Source: Sinorhizobium sojae CCBAU 05684 (GTDB taxonomy: Bacteria > Pseudomonadota > Alphaproteobacteria > Rhizobiales > Rhizobiaceae). Taken from it: DNA of 64,000 nt. Under the pieces are notes generated by a model. That model saw nothing but the letters and a program-made list of their open reading frames with translations. It was not told where the DNA came from and did no database searches. The stretch lies in assembly GCF_002288525.1 (NCBI RefSeq), contig NZ_CP023067.1, positions 2,552,501 through 2,616,500 on the forward strand, read 5' to 3'. A program made the translations under genes and the position numbers. Of the stretch, positions 39,517-48,252 are shown piece after piece. Every line of letters starts with the position of its first letter. Position 1 is the stretch's first letter.

Positions 39517-39702
39517 ATGACATTCATGAAGGCCGCCCGGCTTGTGCTTCTCCTGGCAGTCCCGGGTCTGGTTCTCTCCGGTTGCGGCCGCAAGGGCGAT
39601 CTCGAGCGCCCGGGAGCCGCGTCGATCACAGCGCCCGCCGGCACGGCAGAGCCGCAGCAGACGGTCGTAGATCGTCCGTTCCTGCTTGATCCCCTCCTCT
39701 AA
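39517..39702 (+). CDS. Small LptM-like lipoprotein
   Basis: A 61-residue lipoprotein with a signal segment ending in the lipobox LSGC. Mature Cys-GRKGDLERPG follows, then a Pro/Ala-rich tail. CGxKGxL after the lipid Cys is the pattern of LptM (YifL), which supports LptD assembly in E. coli and is encoded beside lysine-pathway genes there too. The ATG at 39517 has GAAGGA at 8 nt. Others two codons upstream and three downstream are possible. lysA begins 14 bp later. Confidence 0.88.
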   Translation: MTFMKAARLVLLLAVPGLVLSGCGRKGDLERPGAASITAPAGTAEPQQTVVDRPFLLDPLL

Positions 39703-39716
39703 GACGAGCAACTGCC

Positions 39717-40985
39717 GTGAACCACTTCGAATATCGCGACGGAATCCTTTACGCCGAGGACGTACCGGTGACGGACATCGCCCGCGCCGTCGGAACGCCG
39801 TTCTACTGCTACTCCACTGCGACGCTGGAGCGCCACTACCGCGTCTTTTCCGAGGCTTTTGCAGACGTTGACGCCATGGTCTGCTACGCCATGAAAGCCA
39901 ATTCCAATCAGGCCGTGCTGAAGACGCTTGGCCAGCTCGGCGCCGGCATCGACGTCGTCTCCGAGGGCGAGTTGCGTCGGGCGCTCGCCGCCGGCATCCC
40001 CGCAAGCCGTATCATGTTCTCCGGCGTCGGCAAGACGCCGCGCGAGATGGATCTCGCGCTTGAGGCGGGAATCTACTGCTTCAACGTCGAGTCGGAGCCT
40101 GAACTCGAGATCCTCAACCAGCGGGCCATGCGCGCCGGCAAGCAGGCCCACGTCTCCTTCCGCATCAATCCCGATGTCGACGCCCGCACCCATGCCAAGA
40201 TCTCGACCGGCAAGAAGGAAAACAAGTTCGGCATCTCCTGGGAACGGGCGCGCAGCGTCTACGCCCATGCCGCGACGCTTCCGGGCATCAAGGTGACCGG
40301 CATCGACATGCATATCGGCAGCCAGATCACCGAACTGCAGCCCTTCGACGATGCCTTCAAGCTCTTGCGCGAGCTGGTCGACACGCTGCGGTCCGACGGC
40401 CATCTGATCGACCACGTCGACATCGGCGGCGGCCTCGGCATTCCCTATCGGCAAGATAACAGTCCGCCGCCCCTGCCCGACGCCTATGCCGAGATCGTCA
40501 AGAACCAGTTGAAGGACCTCGACTGCAAGATCGTAACCGAACCGGGGCGCCTGATCGTCGGCAATGCCGGCATTCTGGTTACCGAAGTGATCTATGTGAA
40601 GGATGGTGGCGAGAAGACCTTCGTCATCGTCGACGGGGCCATGAACGACCTGATCCGCCCGACGCTGTATGAAGCCTATCATGAGATTCGTCCGGTCAAG
40701 ATCTCGGCGGCCAATGCCCCGCGCATCAAGGCCGATGTGGTCGGTCCGGTCTGCGAGACGGGCGACTATCTGGCGCTCGATCGGGAAATGGCGATGCCGA
40801 AACCGGGCGATCTCTTCGCGATCGGCTCGGCAGGCGCCTATGGCGCGGTCCAGGCAAGCACCTACAACAGCCGCCCTCTCGTGCCGGAGGTGCTCGTCAA
40901 GGGCGATCGCTTCCACGTCATCCGTCAACGCAAGAGCTATGAGGACCTGATCGGTCTCGATTCGCTGCCGGCCTGGTTGGAATGA
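39717..40985 (+). CDS. lysA: Diaminopimelate decarboxylase
   Basis: Decarboxylates meso-diaminopimelate to lysine, PLP dependent. The 422 residues start with GTG. The PLP lysine is Lys60 in VCYAMKANSN, the Gly-rich phosphate loop is HVDIGGGLGIPY, and the catalytic Cys346 lies in VGPVCETGDYLA. It is 14 bp from the lptM-like gene and probably cotranscribed with it and argH. A degenerate repeat element follows the stop. Confidence 0.97.
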   Translation: MNHFEYRDGILYAEDVPVTDIARAVGTPFYCYSTATLERHYRVFSEAFADVDAMVCYAMKANSNQAVLKTLGQLGAGIDVVSEGELRRALAAGIPASRIMFSGVGKTPREMDLALEAGIYCFNVESEPELEILNQRAMRAGKQAHVSFRINPDVDARTHAKISTGKKENKFGISWERARSVYAHAATLPGIKVTGIDMHIGSQITELQPFDDAFKLLRELVDTLRSDGHLIDHVDIGGGLGIPYRQDNSPPPLPDAYAEIVKNQLKDLDCKIVTEPGRLIVGNAGILVTEVIYVKDGGEKTFVIVDGAMNDLIRPTLYEAYHEIRPVKISAANAPRIKADVVGPVCETGDYLALDREMAMPKPGDLFAIGSAGAYGAVQASTYNSRPLVPEVLVKGDRFHVIRQRKSYEDLIGLDSLPAWLE

Positions 40986-40990
40986 ACCGC

Positions 40991-41112
40991 CACAGCGCCG
41001 CGCGTCTTCTATCAGACGCGCAAAGCTCGTCAGACACAAAGGTCGCTGTAGCACACTGAAGTGCTGCATGTTTATTGCCCTGAATCGAGGTCATTCAAGA
41101 AGACTGCCGTAG
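40991..41112 (+). repeat. Mosaic palindromic element, type A, with internal duplication
   Basis: It starts 5 bp after the lysA stop. The first module contains a partial second copy of its own middle (CAGACGCGCAAAG then CAGACACAAAGG), which makes it about 20 bp longer than others. The second hairpin is decayed (CTGCATGTTTATTGCCC / AGAAGACTGCCGTAG). Confidence 0.75.
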
Positions 41113-41218
41113 GGGGTGACGAATCCGGCGATCACGTTTTCTTTTTCGGCGCCGCCCTCGTCTTCGCCACAAACAGTGTTATTCTGCCGTTAACCGTCGC
41201 CAGCGGTCGATGGGACCC

Positions 41219-41431
41219 CTAGCGCATCGGCCCGCAAATCGGAGCCGATTTCGGAAAGCACGATGCGTAGATTCTTGAGTTATAGCGACCCTTATGCGTC
41301 CTAATGCATGTCGCCCGAATGTGTGCAGCGGTTTTGGGGCAACGACATGCACAAGAACAAGGATCTAAGCGCGTCGCACGAGTACGTTTGATCGCGACGC
41401 GCTTTTGGGGGCGCACAAAGGACGCTGTAGG
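41219..41431 (-). repeat. Composite repeat: reversed type B, RIME-like module, fragment
   Basis: Three parts in a row. A reversed type B element (AGCGCATCGGCCCG..GCACGATGCG..TTATAGCGACC) is followed by a module with two palindromes, TGCATGTCG..CGACATGCA and AAGCGCGTCGC..GCGACGCGCTT. A fragment of the common first module (GCGCACAAAGGACGCTGTAG) ends it. The end lies 12 bp before the TIGR02302 start. Confidence 0.8.
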
Positions 41432-41443
41432 GAAGCAGAACGG

Positions 41444-44053
41444 ATGACGCAGTTCCGGCAGGATGATCCGCCACGACCGAGGTCGTTCGTCAAAATGCTG
41501 GCGGCAAAGCGATTGCTGGCGCAGCTGGTGCTGACGGCCGAGCAGGTACTGCCGCGCGCTCTCGCCCCGCTCTCGCTCGTCCTCGTGTTCCTCTCGGCTG
41601 CCTGGCTGGGTTTCTTCCGTGTCGCGCCGTTCTGGCTGCATACGCTGGTGCTGCTTGGCTCCGCCGCGGGTCTGTTCCTGACCCTTTTGCCGCTCGCCCG
41701 CATTCGCTGGCCGGAGGTTCCCGATGCCGACCGGCTGCTGGAAAAGCGCAACCGACTGCCGCACCAGGCGATACGCGTGCAGGACGACGTTCCGGCGACG
41801 CAGGGCTCCGTTGGCGCGGCGCTCTGGCGCGAGCACCAGTCGCGCATGGCGCGCCTCGTCCGCGGTCTCGAGACCGGCATGCCGCGCCCCGACGTCGCGC
41901 GACACGACCCATTTGCGCTCAGGGCCGTGCCGATCCTGATCGCCTGCATCGCCTTCGCCTACTCCTATTCCAATCGCGCGGGATTGCTCTCGGATGCCTT
42001 CCGCTTGCCCGAACAGCAGTCAATGGCTCCCGACATCCGGATCGATGCCTGGGTGACGCCGCCTGCCTATACCGGGCGCGCACCGCTCTTCCTGACCGGT
42101 CGGCAGGGTATGTCGGCCACGGAGGAGGAGAATGGCCCGATCACCATCCCGCAGTTCAGCGACCTGACGGTTCGGATAACCGGCACCGCCGAGGAGACCG
42201 AGGTCAGCTACAGCGAAGCCGACAAGGCGCAGCCGACAATCATTCCCGCTTCCGACGGCAAACCCGATTCGCAACCGAAGGCGCAGTCCGCCGACGGGTC
42301 GCCGAAGGGCGCCCGCAACTATCTCTACAAGATCACGCGGGATGGTGCCCTTACCGTCGCCGGCAAGAGTTGGAACTTCAAGATCACGCCCGACAGTGTC
42401 CCGGACATCGCTTTCGCCGATCCGCCCCGCGCGATGGCGAACGGTTCTCTGGAAGTCAGCTTCCTCGCCCATGACGACTACGGCATCTCGCAGGCCTGGG
42501 CCGAGATTAAGCCGCTGGAGGAACCGGCGAAGAACGCCCGACCCCTCTATGCATTGCCCGAATACCGCCTCGACTTGCCGCGCCGCAACGCCCGCGAGGC
42601 CAAGGGCACCACGAACCGTAATCTCAGCGAACATCCGCTCTCGGGCAAACGCGTCGAGATCACGCTCGTCGCGCGCGACGCCGCCGGCCAGGAAGGCCGG
42701 AGCCTGCCTGAGGAAATGGTGCTGCCGGCACGCCGCTTCTTCGAGCCACTCGCCGCCTCCGTCGCCGAGCAGCGGCAGATTTTCGCACTGGACGCCAACC
42801 AGTTGCCGCGTTCGGTCGAGCTGAACGAAGCGCTGATGCTTTATCCGGAAGTGACGATTCCGAACCTTACGCATTTCCTCTTGCTGCAATCGGCACGGAC
42901 GCGGATGCAGCTCGCGCGCAATGACGACATGCTGCGCGATGCCGCCGACCATCTTTGGGAGATCGCGCTCGGCATCGAGGACGGCGACCTGTCGCTCGCC
43001 GAAAGGCGGCTGCAAGACGCGCAGCAGGCGCTTTCGGACGCACTCGAACGCAACGCGCCGGACGAGGAAATCGCCAAGCTGATGCAGGAACTGCGCCAGG
43101 CGATGCAGGAATACATGCAGGCCCTCGCCGAGCAGCTGGCCAAGAACCCTCCGATGGCCGGCAATTTCGACATGAACAATGTGATGCGCCAGCAGGATCT
43201 TGAGCGGCTGATGGACCAGATCGAAAATCTCGCGCGCTCCGGCGCACGGGACGAGGCCCGCCAGCTCCTGTCCGAACTGCAGCGGATGATGAGCAATCTG
43301 CCATCCGGCCGCATGATGCAGCAGATGGGCGAAAACAATGCCATGCGCCAGCAGATGGACCAGCTCGGTCAACTGATGCAGCAGCAGCAGCAGTTGATGG
43401 ACGAGACCTTCAAGCTGGATCAGGCCCTGCGTGACCGAATGCAGCGTGGCGATCCGCTCCAGGGTGAGGACAATGAGCTCTTCAGCCAGGACATGCCCCA
43501 GGATCCGGGACAGGGCGATCCGAACGGCCAGCCGAACCCGCTCGACGAAATGACTGCCGATGAGTTGAGGGAGGCGCTAAAGCAGTTGAAGCAGCAACAG
43601 GAGGCACTCGGCAAACAGCTGGGCGAGCTTCAGAAGGGCCTCGAGGACCTCGGCATCGAACCCGGCAAGGGCTTCGGCGAGGCGCAGAAGGAAATGGGAG
43701 AGGCGGCCGGTGCCTTGGGCGAAGGCGAGGGAGAGCGCGCCGTCGGCAGCCAGGGACGGGCTTTGCAGGCGCTGCGCGAAGGCGCACAGGATATGATGAA
43801 CCAGATGCAGGCCCAGGGTCAGCAGCAGGGCCCAGGAATGGGCATGCCGCAATATGGTCAGAGCGGGCGCGACCCGCTCGGCCGACGCCACCAAAATGCA
43901 GGCCCTTATTTCGACGACCGAGTGCAGGTGCCTGACGAGATCGACACCCAGCGAGCCCGGCAGATCCTCGACGCAATCAGGCGCAAGCTCGGCGACAATC
44001 TGTCGCCGGAGCTGGAGAGACAATATCTCGAGCGCCTACTCGACATGCGCTGA
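41444..44053 (+). CDS. TIGR02302 / DUF4175 family membrane protein
   Basis: A large conserved alphaproteobacterial protein of unknown function, 869 residues. Two adjacent helices (about 42-60 and 63-86) and a third (about 155-172) anchor it. A large periplasmic part follows with DIRIDAWVTPPAYTGRAPLFL, the family hallmark. The last third (about 530-800) is very rich in Gln, Met, Glu and Gly (for example MRQQMDQLGQLMQQQQQ) and is probably coiled-coil. The start at 41444 follows AGGGA. The frame runs further back only into a repeat element. Its place in lysA and cell-division surroundings hints at an envelope role, which is inference. Confidence 0.92.
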   Translation: MTQFRQDDPPRPRSFVKMLAAKRLLAQLVLTAEQVLPRALAPLSLVLVFLSAAWLGFFRVAPFWLHTLVLLGSAAGLFLTLLPLARIRWPEVPDADRLLEKRNRLPHQAIRVQDDVPATQGSVGAALWREHQSRMARLVRGLETGMPRPDVARHDPFALRAVPILIACIAFAYSYSNRAGLLSDAFRLPEQQSMAPDIRIDAWVTPPAYTGRAPLFLTGRQGMSATEEENGPITIPQFSDLTVRITGTAEETEVSYSEADKAQPTIIPASDGKPDSQPKAQSADGSPKGARNYLYKITRDGALTVAGKSWNFKITPDSVPDIAFADPPRAMANGSLEVSFLAHDDYGISQAWAEIKPLEEPAKNARPLYALPEYRLDLPRRNAREAKGTTNRNLSEHPLSGKRVEITLVARDAAGQEGRSLPEEMVLPARRFFEPLAASVAEQRQIFALDANQLPRSVELNEALMLYPEVTIPNLTHFLLLQSARTRMQLARNDDMLRDAADHLWEIALGIEDGDLSLAERRLQDAQQALSDALERNAPDEEIAKLMQELRQAMQEYMQALAEQLAKNPPMAGNFDMNNVMRQQDLERLMDQIENLARSGARDEARQLLSELQRMMSNLPSGRMMQQMGENNAMRQQMDQLGQLMQQQQQLMDETFKLDQALRDRMQRGDPLQGEDNELFSQDMPQDPGQGDPNGQPNPLDEMTADELREALKQLKQQQEALGKQLGELQKGLEDLGIEPGKGFGEAQKEMGEAAGALGEGEGERAVGSQGRALQALREGAQDMMNQMQAQGQQQGPGMGMPQYGQSGRDPLGRRHQNAGPYFDDRVQVPDEIDTQRARQILDAIRRKLGDNLSPELERQYLERLLDMR

Positions 44054-44100
44054 GGTGCGCGCCCTTGTCAGCGGCACGCATCGCGTCACATGATCCACCC

Positions 44101-44163
44101 TACAGCGCCGTGCGGCCCTACGGACACACAAGGACGCTGTTACTCCTTCGATCTACGCATCGT
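44101..44163 (+). repeat. Truncated type B palindromic element
   Basis: The first module is complete (TACAGCGCCGTGCGGCC..GGACGCTGTTACTCCTTCGAT), but the second hairpin stops after ACGCATCGTA. It lies between the convergent TIGR02302 and cpdR genes. Confidence 0.65.
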
Positions 44164-44203
44164 ACTCTATGCGACGCGGTCTGTTGTGAAGCCGTAAAGC
44201 GCG

Positions 44204-44563
44204 TCAGGCCGCCAACGCCCGGGCAACCGCCTTGCGGATGTCGGGTAGCGTGAACGGCTTGGAAATGACGTCCACCACCTTGCCGGAAAGGTCATCGGCG
44301 CGCTCGCGCTGCTCGGCATAGCCCGTCATCAACAGTATCTTTAACTGGGGAAAAGCGGACGAGGCTTGATGGGTCAGCTCAATTCCGTCCATGCCCGGCA
44401 TGCGAATATCGGAAAGCAGGAGATCGAACGACTGGTCGTTGAGGCGGGCGAGCCCGTCGGCTCCGTCACCGGCTTCAACTGTCTCGTGTCCGTCGAGTCG
44501 CAGTGCCCGCGCAACGAATGAGCGCAAGGCATCCTCATCCTCGGTAATCAGGATTCTCGCCAT
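44204..44563 (-). CDS. cpdR: Single-domain response regulator CpdR
   Basis: Stand-alone receiver protein that, when unphosphorylated, directs ClpXP to degrade cell-cycle regulators in Caulobacter and Sinorhizobium. The 119 residues have the acidic pair in ITEDED, the phosphorylated Asp52 in LLSDIRMPG, Thr in LLMTGYAEQ and Lys in VISKPFTLPDI. The C-terminus ends ALAA. Terminal alanines are needed for CpdR turnover in Caulobacter, and they are conserved here. The ATG at 44563 has GGAGG at 6 nt. Another ATG is directly upstream. Confidence 0.94.
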   Translation of the reverse strand: MARILITEDEDALRSFVARALRLDGHETVEAGDGADGLARLNDQSFDLLLSDIRMPGMDGIELTHQASSAFPQLKILLMTGYAEQRERADDLSGKVVDVISKPFTLPDIRKAVARALAA

Positions 44564-44821
44564 CATGGCCTCCCGTGTTCGCTCTCATAGAGCGCTGAGG
44601 AACGCCCTATGCCATTGAAGCTATGTGTGACGGCCGGCCGGAGACAGCCGCCACACGGCTTCAAACAAACAGCTTTTCCTTTGCTTTCGGTAAACGCGTT
44701 CGGCTCGGTTGTCGCCATGGGGGCAATAATGCGTCGCTGTCGCCCAAAACTGTTCAGCGGTTTTAGGCAAAGCCATGCAGATCGGCAACGCGACCAGAGG
44801 ACACCGCAGGTCCGTAAATCT

Positions 44822-45364
44822 CTACGCGTCGTCGGTGACCACGCCGACGAATGGCAATTCGCGGAAGGCATAGGCGACGTCCATGCCGTAGCCGACCACG
44901 AAATGGTCCGGGCATTCGAATCCGACATAGTCCGCCTCGAGATCCACCCTGCGCTTCGAGCGCTTATCGAGCAGCACCGCCACGGTGACATTGCGCGCAC
45001 CACGTTCGTAGAGCAGATCCTTGGCGAAGCGCAGCGTACGGCCGGACTCGAGTATGTCGTCAATCACCAGCACATCGCGGTCATGCACATCGCTGTCGAT
45101 GTCCTTGGTGATTTTTACGCCTTTGGACTCGGTCCCCGTTCCGTAGCTCGACAACGTGATAAATTCGACTTCGGGCGCAAGACCCGCATCATGCATCGCA
45201 CGGATCAGATCGGCGGCGAAGATGAATGAGCCCTTGAGAATCGAGATGACGAGCAGGTCCTTGTGCGGCCCGCGCATGATCTCTTCGGCCATTTCGCGAT
45301 TGCGTTTGGCAATTACCTCCGCACTGTAAAGAACCTCGATGGTCTTACCGCGAACGACGGGCAT
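44822..45364 (-). CDS. hpt: Hypoxanthine phosphoribosyltransferase
   Basis: Purine salvage: hypoxanthine or guanine plus PRPP to IMP or GMP. The 180 residues start MPVVRGKTIEVLYSAEVI after GGAGA. The PRPP loop is VLVIDDILESGRTL, the KGSFIFAADLIRA segment is typical, and the base-binding region DFVVGYGMDVA appears as DHFVVGYGMDVAYAFRELP. Downstream of a membrane protein gene on the same strand, 119 bp apart. Confidence 0.96.
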   Translation of the reverse strand: MPVVRGKTIEVLYSAEVIAKRNREMAEEIMRGPHKDLLVISILKGSFIFAADLIRAMHDAGLAPEVEFITLSSYGTGTESKGVKITKDIDSDVHDRDVLVIDDILESGRTLRFAKDLLYERGARNVTVAVLLDKRSKRRVDLEADYVGFECPDHFVVGYGMDVAYAFRELPFVGVVTDDA

Positions 45365-45483
45365 GCAGGTTTCTCCGTTTTTTCCAGGAAGAACACCAGC
45401 CTTCCCATTTTGGCGGAACCGGAACACGTGCGAAAGACCGCCGGGCCCTTTCCTGTTCCGCTCTCAAGCGCCGATTACCACAA

Positions 45484-46140
45484 TCAGCGGGAAGAGGCAC
45501 TGCTTTCGGCAAAGGAAACCGTCACCTCGGGCTTTTTTCCACCCGCATAGGGCAGCCGGGCGACGAGGTGGCGACTTTCGCCGGGCGCCAAAGCCGCACC
45601 TTCGGGCATGACCCGCGTCGCCGTCATCCGGCGCCCATTGCTCATCACATCCACGACGAGAGACGGCACGTACTGTTCTCTGCCCGATCGGTTGTCGATC
45701 GTAGCGTAGACGGAGAGAACGCGCATGCCGCCGGCATCGCCGAGCGATGCGGTGACGCCTTCGATTGCCAGCGGATGCGCATCGACTTCACCCTTGCCGC
45801 CGAAACCGGCGATCGTCAGGAATGCGGCCACACCGAGAGCGAGGACGAGGCCGGCGAAACGCCGGGCGGGCATCGCATCCAGTCTCTGCTCGACCATGGC
45901 CATGATCCGGCGCGGCAAGCTTTCGACCGCTACCGTCGTCGGACGCGACACGGGACGGTCTGCCGCCCTCCGGCCGTCGTTGCAAACCCGGTAGGCGCTC
46001 CGCCGCGGCCCTGGCGCCAACGTCTCGAACTCGACGTCGATGTAGTCCAGGCGCCTGACGGCAGCGGCAGCCGAGCGCGGCCTTCGTTCCGGCAAAAGCA
46101 GATCGATACCGGCGGCTGTCTTCGTGCGAAATGCCTGCAT
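45484..46140 (-). CDS. Membrane protein with FxLYD-like C-terminal domain
   Basis: A 218-residue conserved hypothetical. Its cytoplasmic N-terminal half is basic (LLLPERRPRS). One helix follows near 92-112 (FAGLVLALGVAAFLTIAGFGG), then an exported domain with VLSVYATIDNRSGREQYVPSLVVDV and LAPGESRHLVARLPY. This resembles the FxLYD/DUF3426 domain, which often sits between hpt and ftsE in rhizobia. No N-terminal zinc ribbon is visible. GGGAGA precedes the ATG. Function unknown. Confidence 0.8.
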   Translation of the reverse strand: MQAFRTKTAAGIDLLLPERRPRSAAAAVRRLDYIDVEFETLAPGPRRSAYRVCNDGRRAADRPVSRPTTVAVESLPRRIMAMVEQRLDAMPARRFAGLVLALGVAAFLTIAGFGGKGEVDAHPLAIEGVTASLGDAGGMRVLSVYATIDNRSGREQYVPSLVVDVMSNGRRMTATRVMPEGAALAPGESRHLVARLPYAGGKKPEVTVSFAESSASSR

Positions 46141-46205
46141 GGGGCTCTCCCGTCGCAGCGTCGCGCCTCTGATGAAGCGCAACGAGGTTCGCTCGCACAA
46201 TGCCC

Positions 46206-46306
46206 CTACAGCGCCGCGTCCTATCCGCAAATGTCGCTATAACACTTCGGGTTGCTGCACGTCTTTGTCCTTCAATCGGGATTTGATTCAAGGAGACATA
46301 CAGTAG
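46206..46306 (+). repeat. Mosaic palindromic element, type A
   Basis: Complete copy (CTACAGCGCCGCGTCC..TGTCGCTATAACACTTCGGGTTG, then CTGCACGTCTTTGTCCTTCAATC / GATTCAAGGAGACATACAGTAG) in the divergent gap before ftsE. Confidence 0.85.
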
Positions 46307-46379
46307 GACCTTCAATGCAAGAAACAGGGCATTGCATGAAATCCTGACGACACGTAAACGGAAATGGTTAATGTTTCGG

Positions 46380-46406
46380 AAAAGAGCCGCGAAAGCGGCG
46401 CCTTTT
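46380..46406. terminator. Small hairpin before the CtrA box
   Basis: A perfect GCCGC/GCGGC stem with a GAAA tetraloop is flanked by AAAAG and CTTTT, so it can form a terminator-like structure on either strand. Position between the repeat and the ftsE promoter suggests insulation from upstream reading. Confidence 0.3.
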
Positions 46407-46415
46407 CATGGAAAA

Positions 46416-46431
46416 TTAACGGTCGTTTAAC
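46416..46431 (+). promoter_or_regulatory. CtrA binding site upstream of ftsEX
   Basis: TTAA, exactly seven bases, then TTAAC matches the full CtrA consensus TTAA-N7-TTAAC. It lies about 140 bp before the ftsE start, in the gap between divergent genes. Cell-cycle control of ftsEX by CtrA is inferred. Confidence 0.6.
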
Positions 46432-46568
46432 CATGATGCGACCCTCGGTTTCGCCTTGGCAGGCGCGCTGTCCTACTGCACGGTCCCGATCGGCTCCATT
46501 TTGGGATGGAAACATGCAGCAGGGTGTAACACCGCCGCTGTGACCGAGTTGCCGCGGATATCGAGGTC

Positions 46569-47252
46569 GTGACGAGAGACTGGGCTGTCCCGTTGATTCA
46601 TTTCGAAAATGTCGGACTGCGCTATGGCATGGGACCGGAAATTCTCCGGGACTTGACCTTCGACATTCCGCGCCGGTCCTTTCAGTTCCTGACCGGTCCC
46701 TCCGGGGCCGGCAAGACGACGTTGTTGCGCCTGCTCTTCCTCTCGCTGAAGCCGACGCGCGGCCTGATCCGCATGTTCGATCGCAACATCTCCTCCATCC
46801 CGCGCGAGGAATTCCCGATGTTGCGTCGCCGGGTCGGCATCGTTTTCCAGGACTTCCGTTTGCTCGACCATCTGACGACCTATGAGAACGTCGCCCTGCC
46901 GTTGAGGGTGCGGGGGAAGGACGAGGCCACCTACCGCTCCGACGTGCTGGAGCTTTTGAAATGGGTCGGCCTCGGCGAACGCATCAATGTACTGCCACCG
47001 GTGCTTTCCGGCGGAGAGAAGCAGCGCGCGGCGATCGCGCGGGCCTTGATCGATCGGCCGGAAATCCTGCTCGCCGACGAGCCGACCGGCAATGTCGACC
47101 CGCCAATGGCACGCCGGCTCCTGAACCTGTTCCTCGAACTGAATCGGCTCGGAACCGCGGTGGTGATTGCCACCCACGACCTGTCGCTGATGGATCAGGT
47201 CGAGGCCAGGAGAATGATCCTGTCACAGGGGCGGCTCGACATCTATGAATGA
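46569..47252 (+). CDS. ftsE: Cell division ATP-binding protein FtsE
   Basis: ATPase of the FtsEX complex that controls peptidoglycan hydrolases at the septum. The 227 residues have Walker A GPSGAGKT (43-50), signature LSGGEKQ (146-152) and Walker B ILLADEP (166-172). The start is uncertain: GTG at 46569 is used here, but the TTG at 46593 would give the more usual LIHFENVGLRYG and 219 residues. It overlaps ftsX by 8 bp. Confidence 0.94.
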   Translation: MTRDWAVPLIHFENVGLRYGMGPEILRDLTFDIPRRSFQFLTGPSGAGKTTLLRLLFLSLKPTRGLIRMFDRNISSIPREEFPMLRRRVGIVFQDFRLLDHLTTYENVALPLRVRGKDEATYRSDVLELLKWVGLGERINVLPPVLSGGEKQRAAIARALIDRPEILLADEPTGNVDPPMARRLLNLFLELNRLGTAVVIATHDLSLMDQVEARRMILSQGRLDIYE

Positions 47253-48252
47253 ACAGCGCCCCCGCCGCGAAGCAGATCCGCCGCAGCAGCAGCGCCGTGC
47301 CGAAATGCGCGTGCGCCCCACCGGACCGATCGTCCCCTCGGCCAATGTGTCCGGCCATGCGCTGATGTGCGTCATCGCCATCATGTCCTTCCTTGCCTGC
47401 CTGACGCTCGGAGGCGTCAGCATGGTGCGGGCTACGGCACATAGCTGGCAATCGCAAATTTCCCGGGAAATCACCATCCAGATCAAGCCGGACGATGATC
47501 TCGACATGGAGAGGGCGCTTGCCGACGCGCGCGATCTCGCTTTGACCTTTAGCGGCACGACGGGCGGAACGATCGTCGACCGTGCGGCGACCGCTCGGCT
47601 CCTGGAACCGTGGCTCGGCGGCGGCCTCGACCTCGACGAACTGCCGGTGCCACGGCTGGTGGTGGTCACCATCGACGAGAACAATCCGCCGGACTTCGCC
47701 GCCATGCGCAAGGCGCTGACCGAGATGATCCCTCAGGCCTTTCTCGACGATCACCGCACCTGGGTCGACCGGCTCGTGGCGATGGCCAACACCACGGCGA
47801 TGATCGGCAGCGGCGTGTTGATGCTCGTCTCCTCGGCGATGGTGCTAACGGTCGTCTTCGCGACGCGCGGCGCGCTTTCGGGAAATCGCCACATCGTCGA
47901 AGTCCTGCATTTCGTCGGTGCGGAAGCCGGCTTCGTCGCCTCCGAATTCCAAAAGCACTTTTTGAGGATCAGCCTGAAGGGCGCCGGCGCCGGCGGTCTT
48001 CTCGCAGCCCTTTCCTTCGTGATCGCCAGCTTCTGGCAATCGCAGACCCTCGCAACGCCGGAAACCGACCAGGCGACCGCCCTCTTCGGCACATTCTCGA
48101 TCGGCTATACCGGCTATCTCGGCATCTTCGCGATCATCCTCGTCATCGCCCTGTTGACGACGCTGACGGCGCGGCTCACCGTCATGCGAACCATCTATGA
48201 GATCGATCTGATCCGCTCGGATCCCGGACGGACCGATACCTTTCAGGGCTAG
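47245..48252 (+). CDS. ftsX: Cell division protein FtsX
   Basis: Membrane partner of FtsE, 335 residues. A Pro/Arg-rich cytoplasmic N-terminus (1-36) leads into helix 1 (about 39-60). A periplasmic domain (about 65-170) follows, with three helices after it (about 185-210, 240-265, 290-312), the FtsX topology. The rhizobial type has little sequence likeness to E. coli FtsX but the same order. Its TAG stop codon lies inside the first bases of a repeat element. Confidence 0.92.
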   Translation: MNEQRPRREADPPQQQRRAEMRVRPTGPIVPSANVSGHALMCVIAIMSFLACLTLGGVSMVRATAHSWQSQISREITIQIKPDDDLDMERALADARDLALTFSGTTGGTIVDRAATARLLEPWLGGGLDLDELPVPRLVVVTIDENNPPDFAAMRKALTEMIPQAFLDDHRTWVDRLVAMANTTAMIGSGVLMLVSSAMVLTVVFATRGALSGNRHIVEVLHFVGAEAGFVASEFQKHFLRISLKGAGAGGLLAALSFVIASFWQSQTLATPETDQATALFGTFSIGYTGYLGIFAIILVIALLTTLTARLTVMRTIYEIDLIRSDPGRTDTFQG

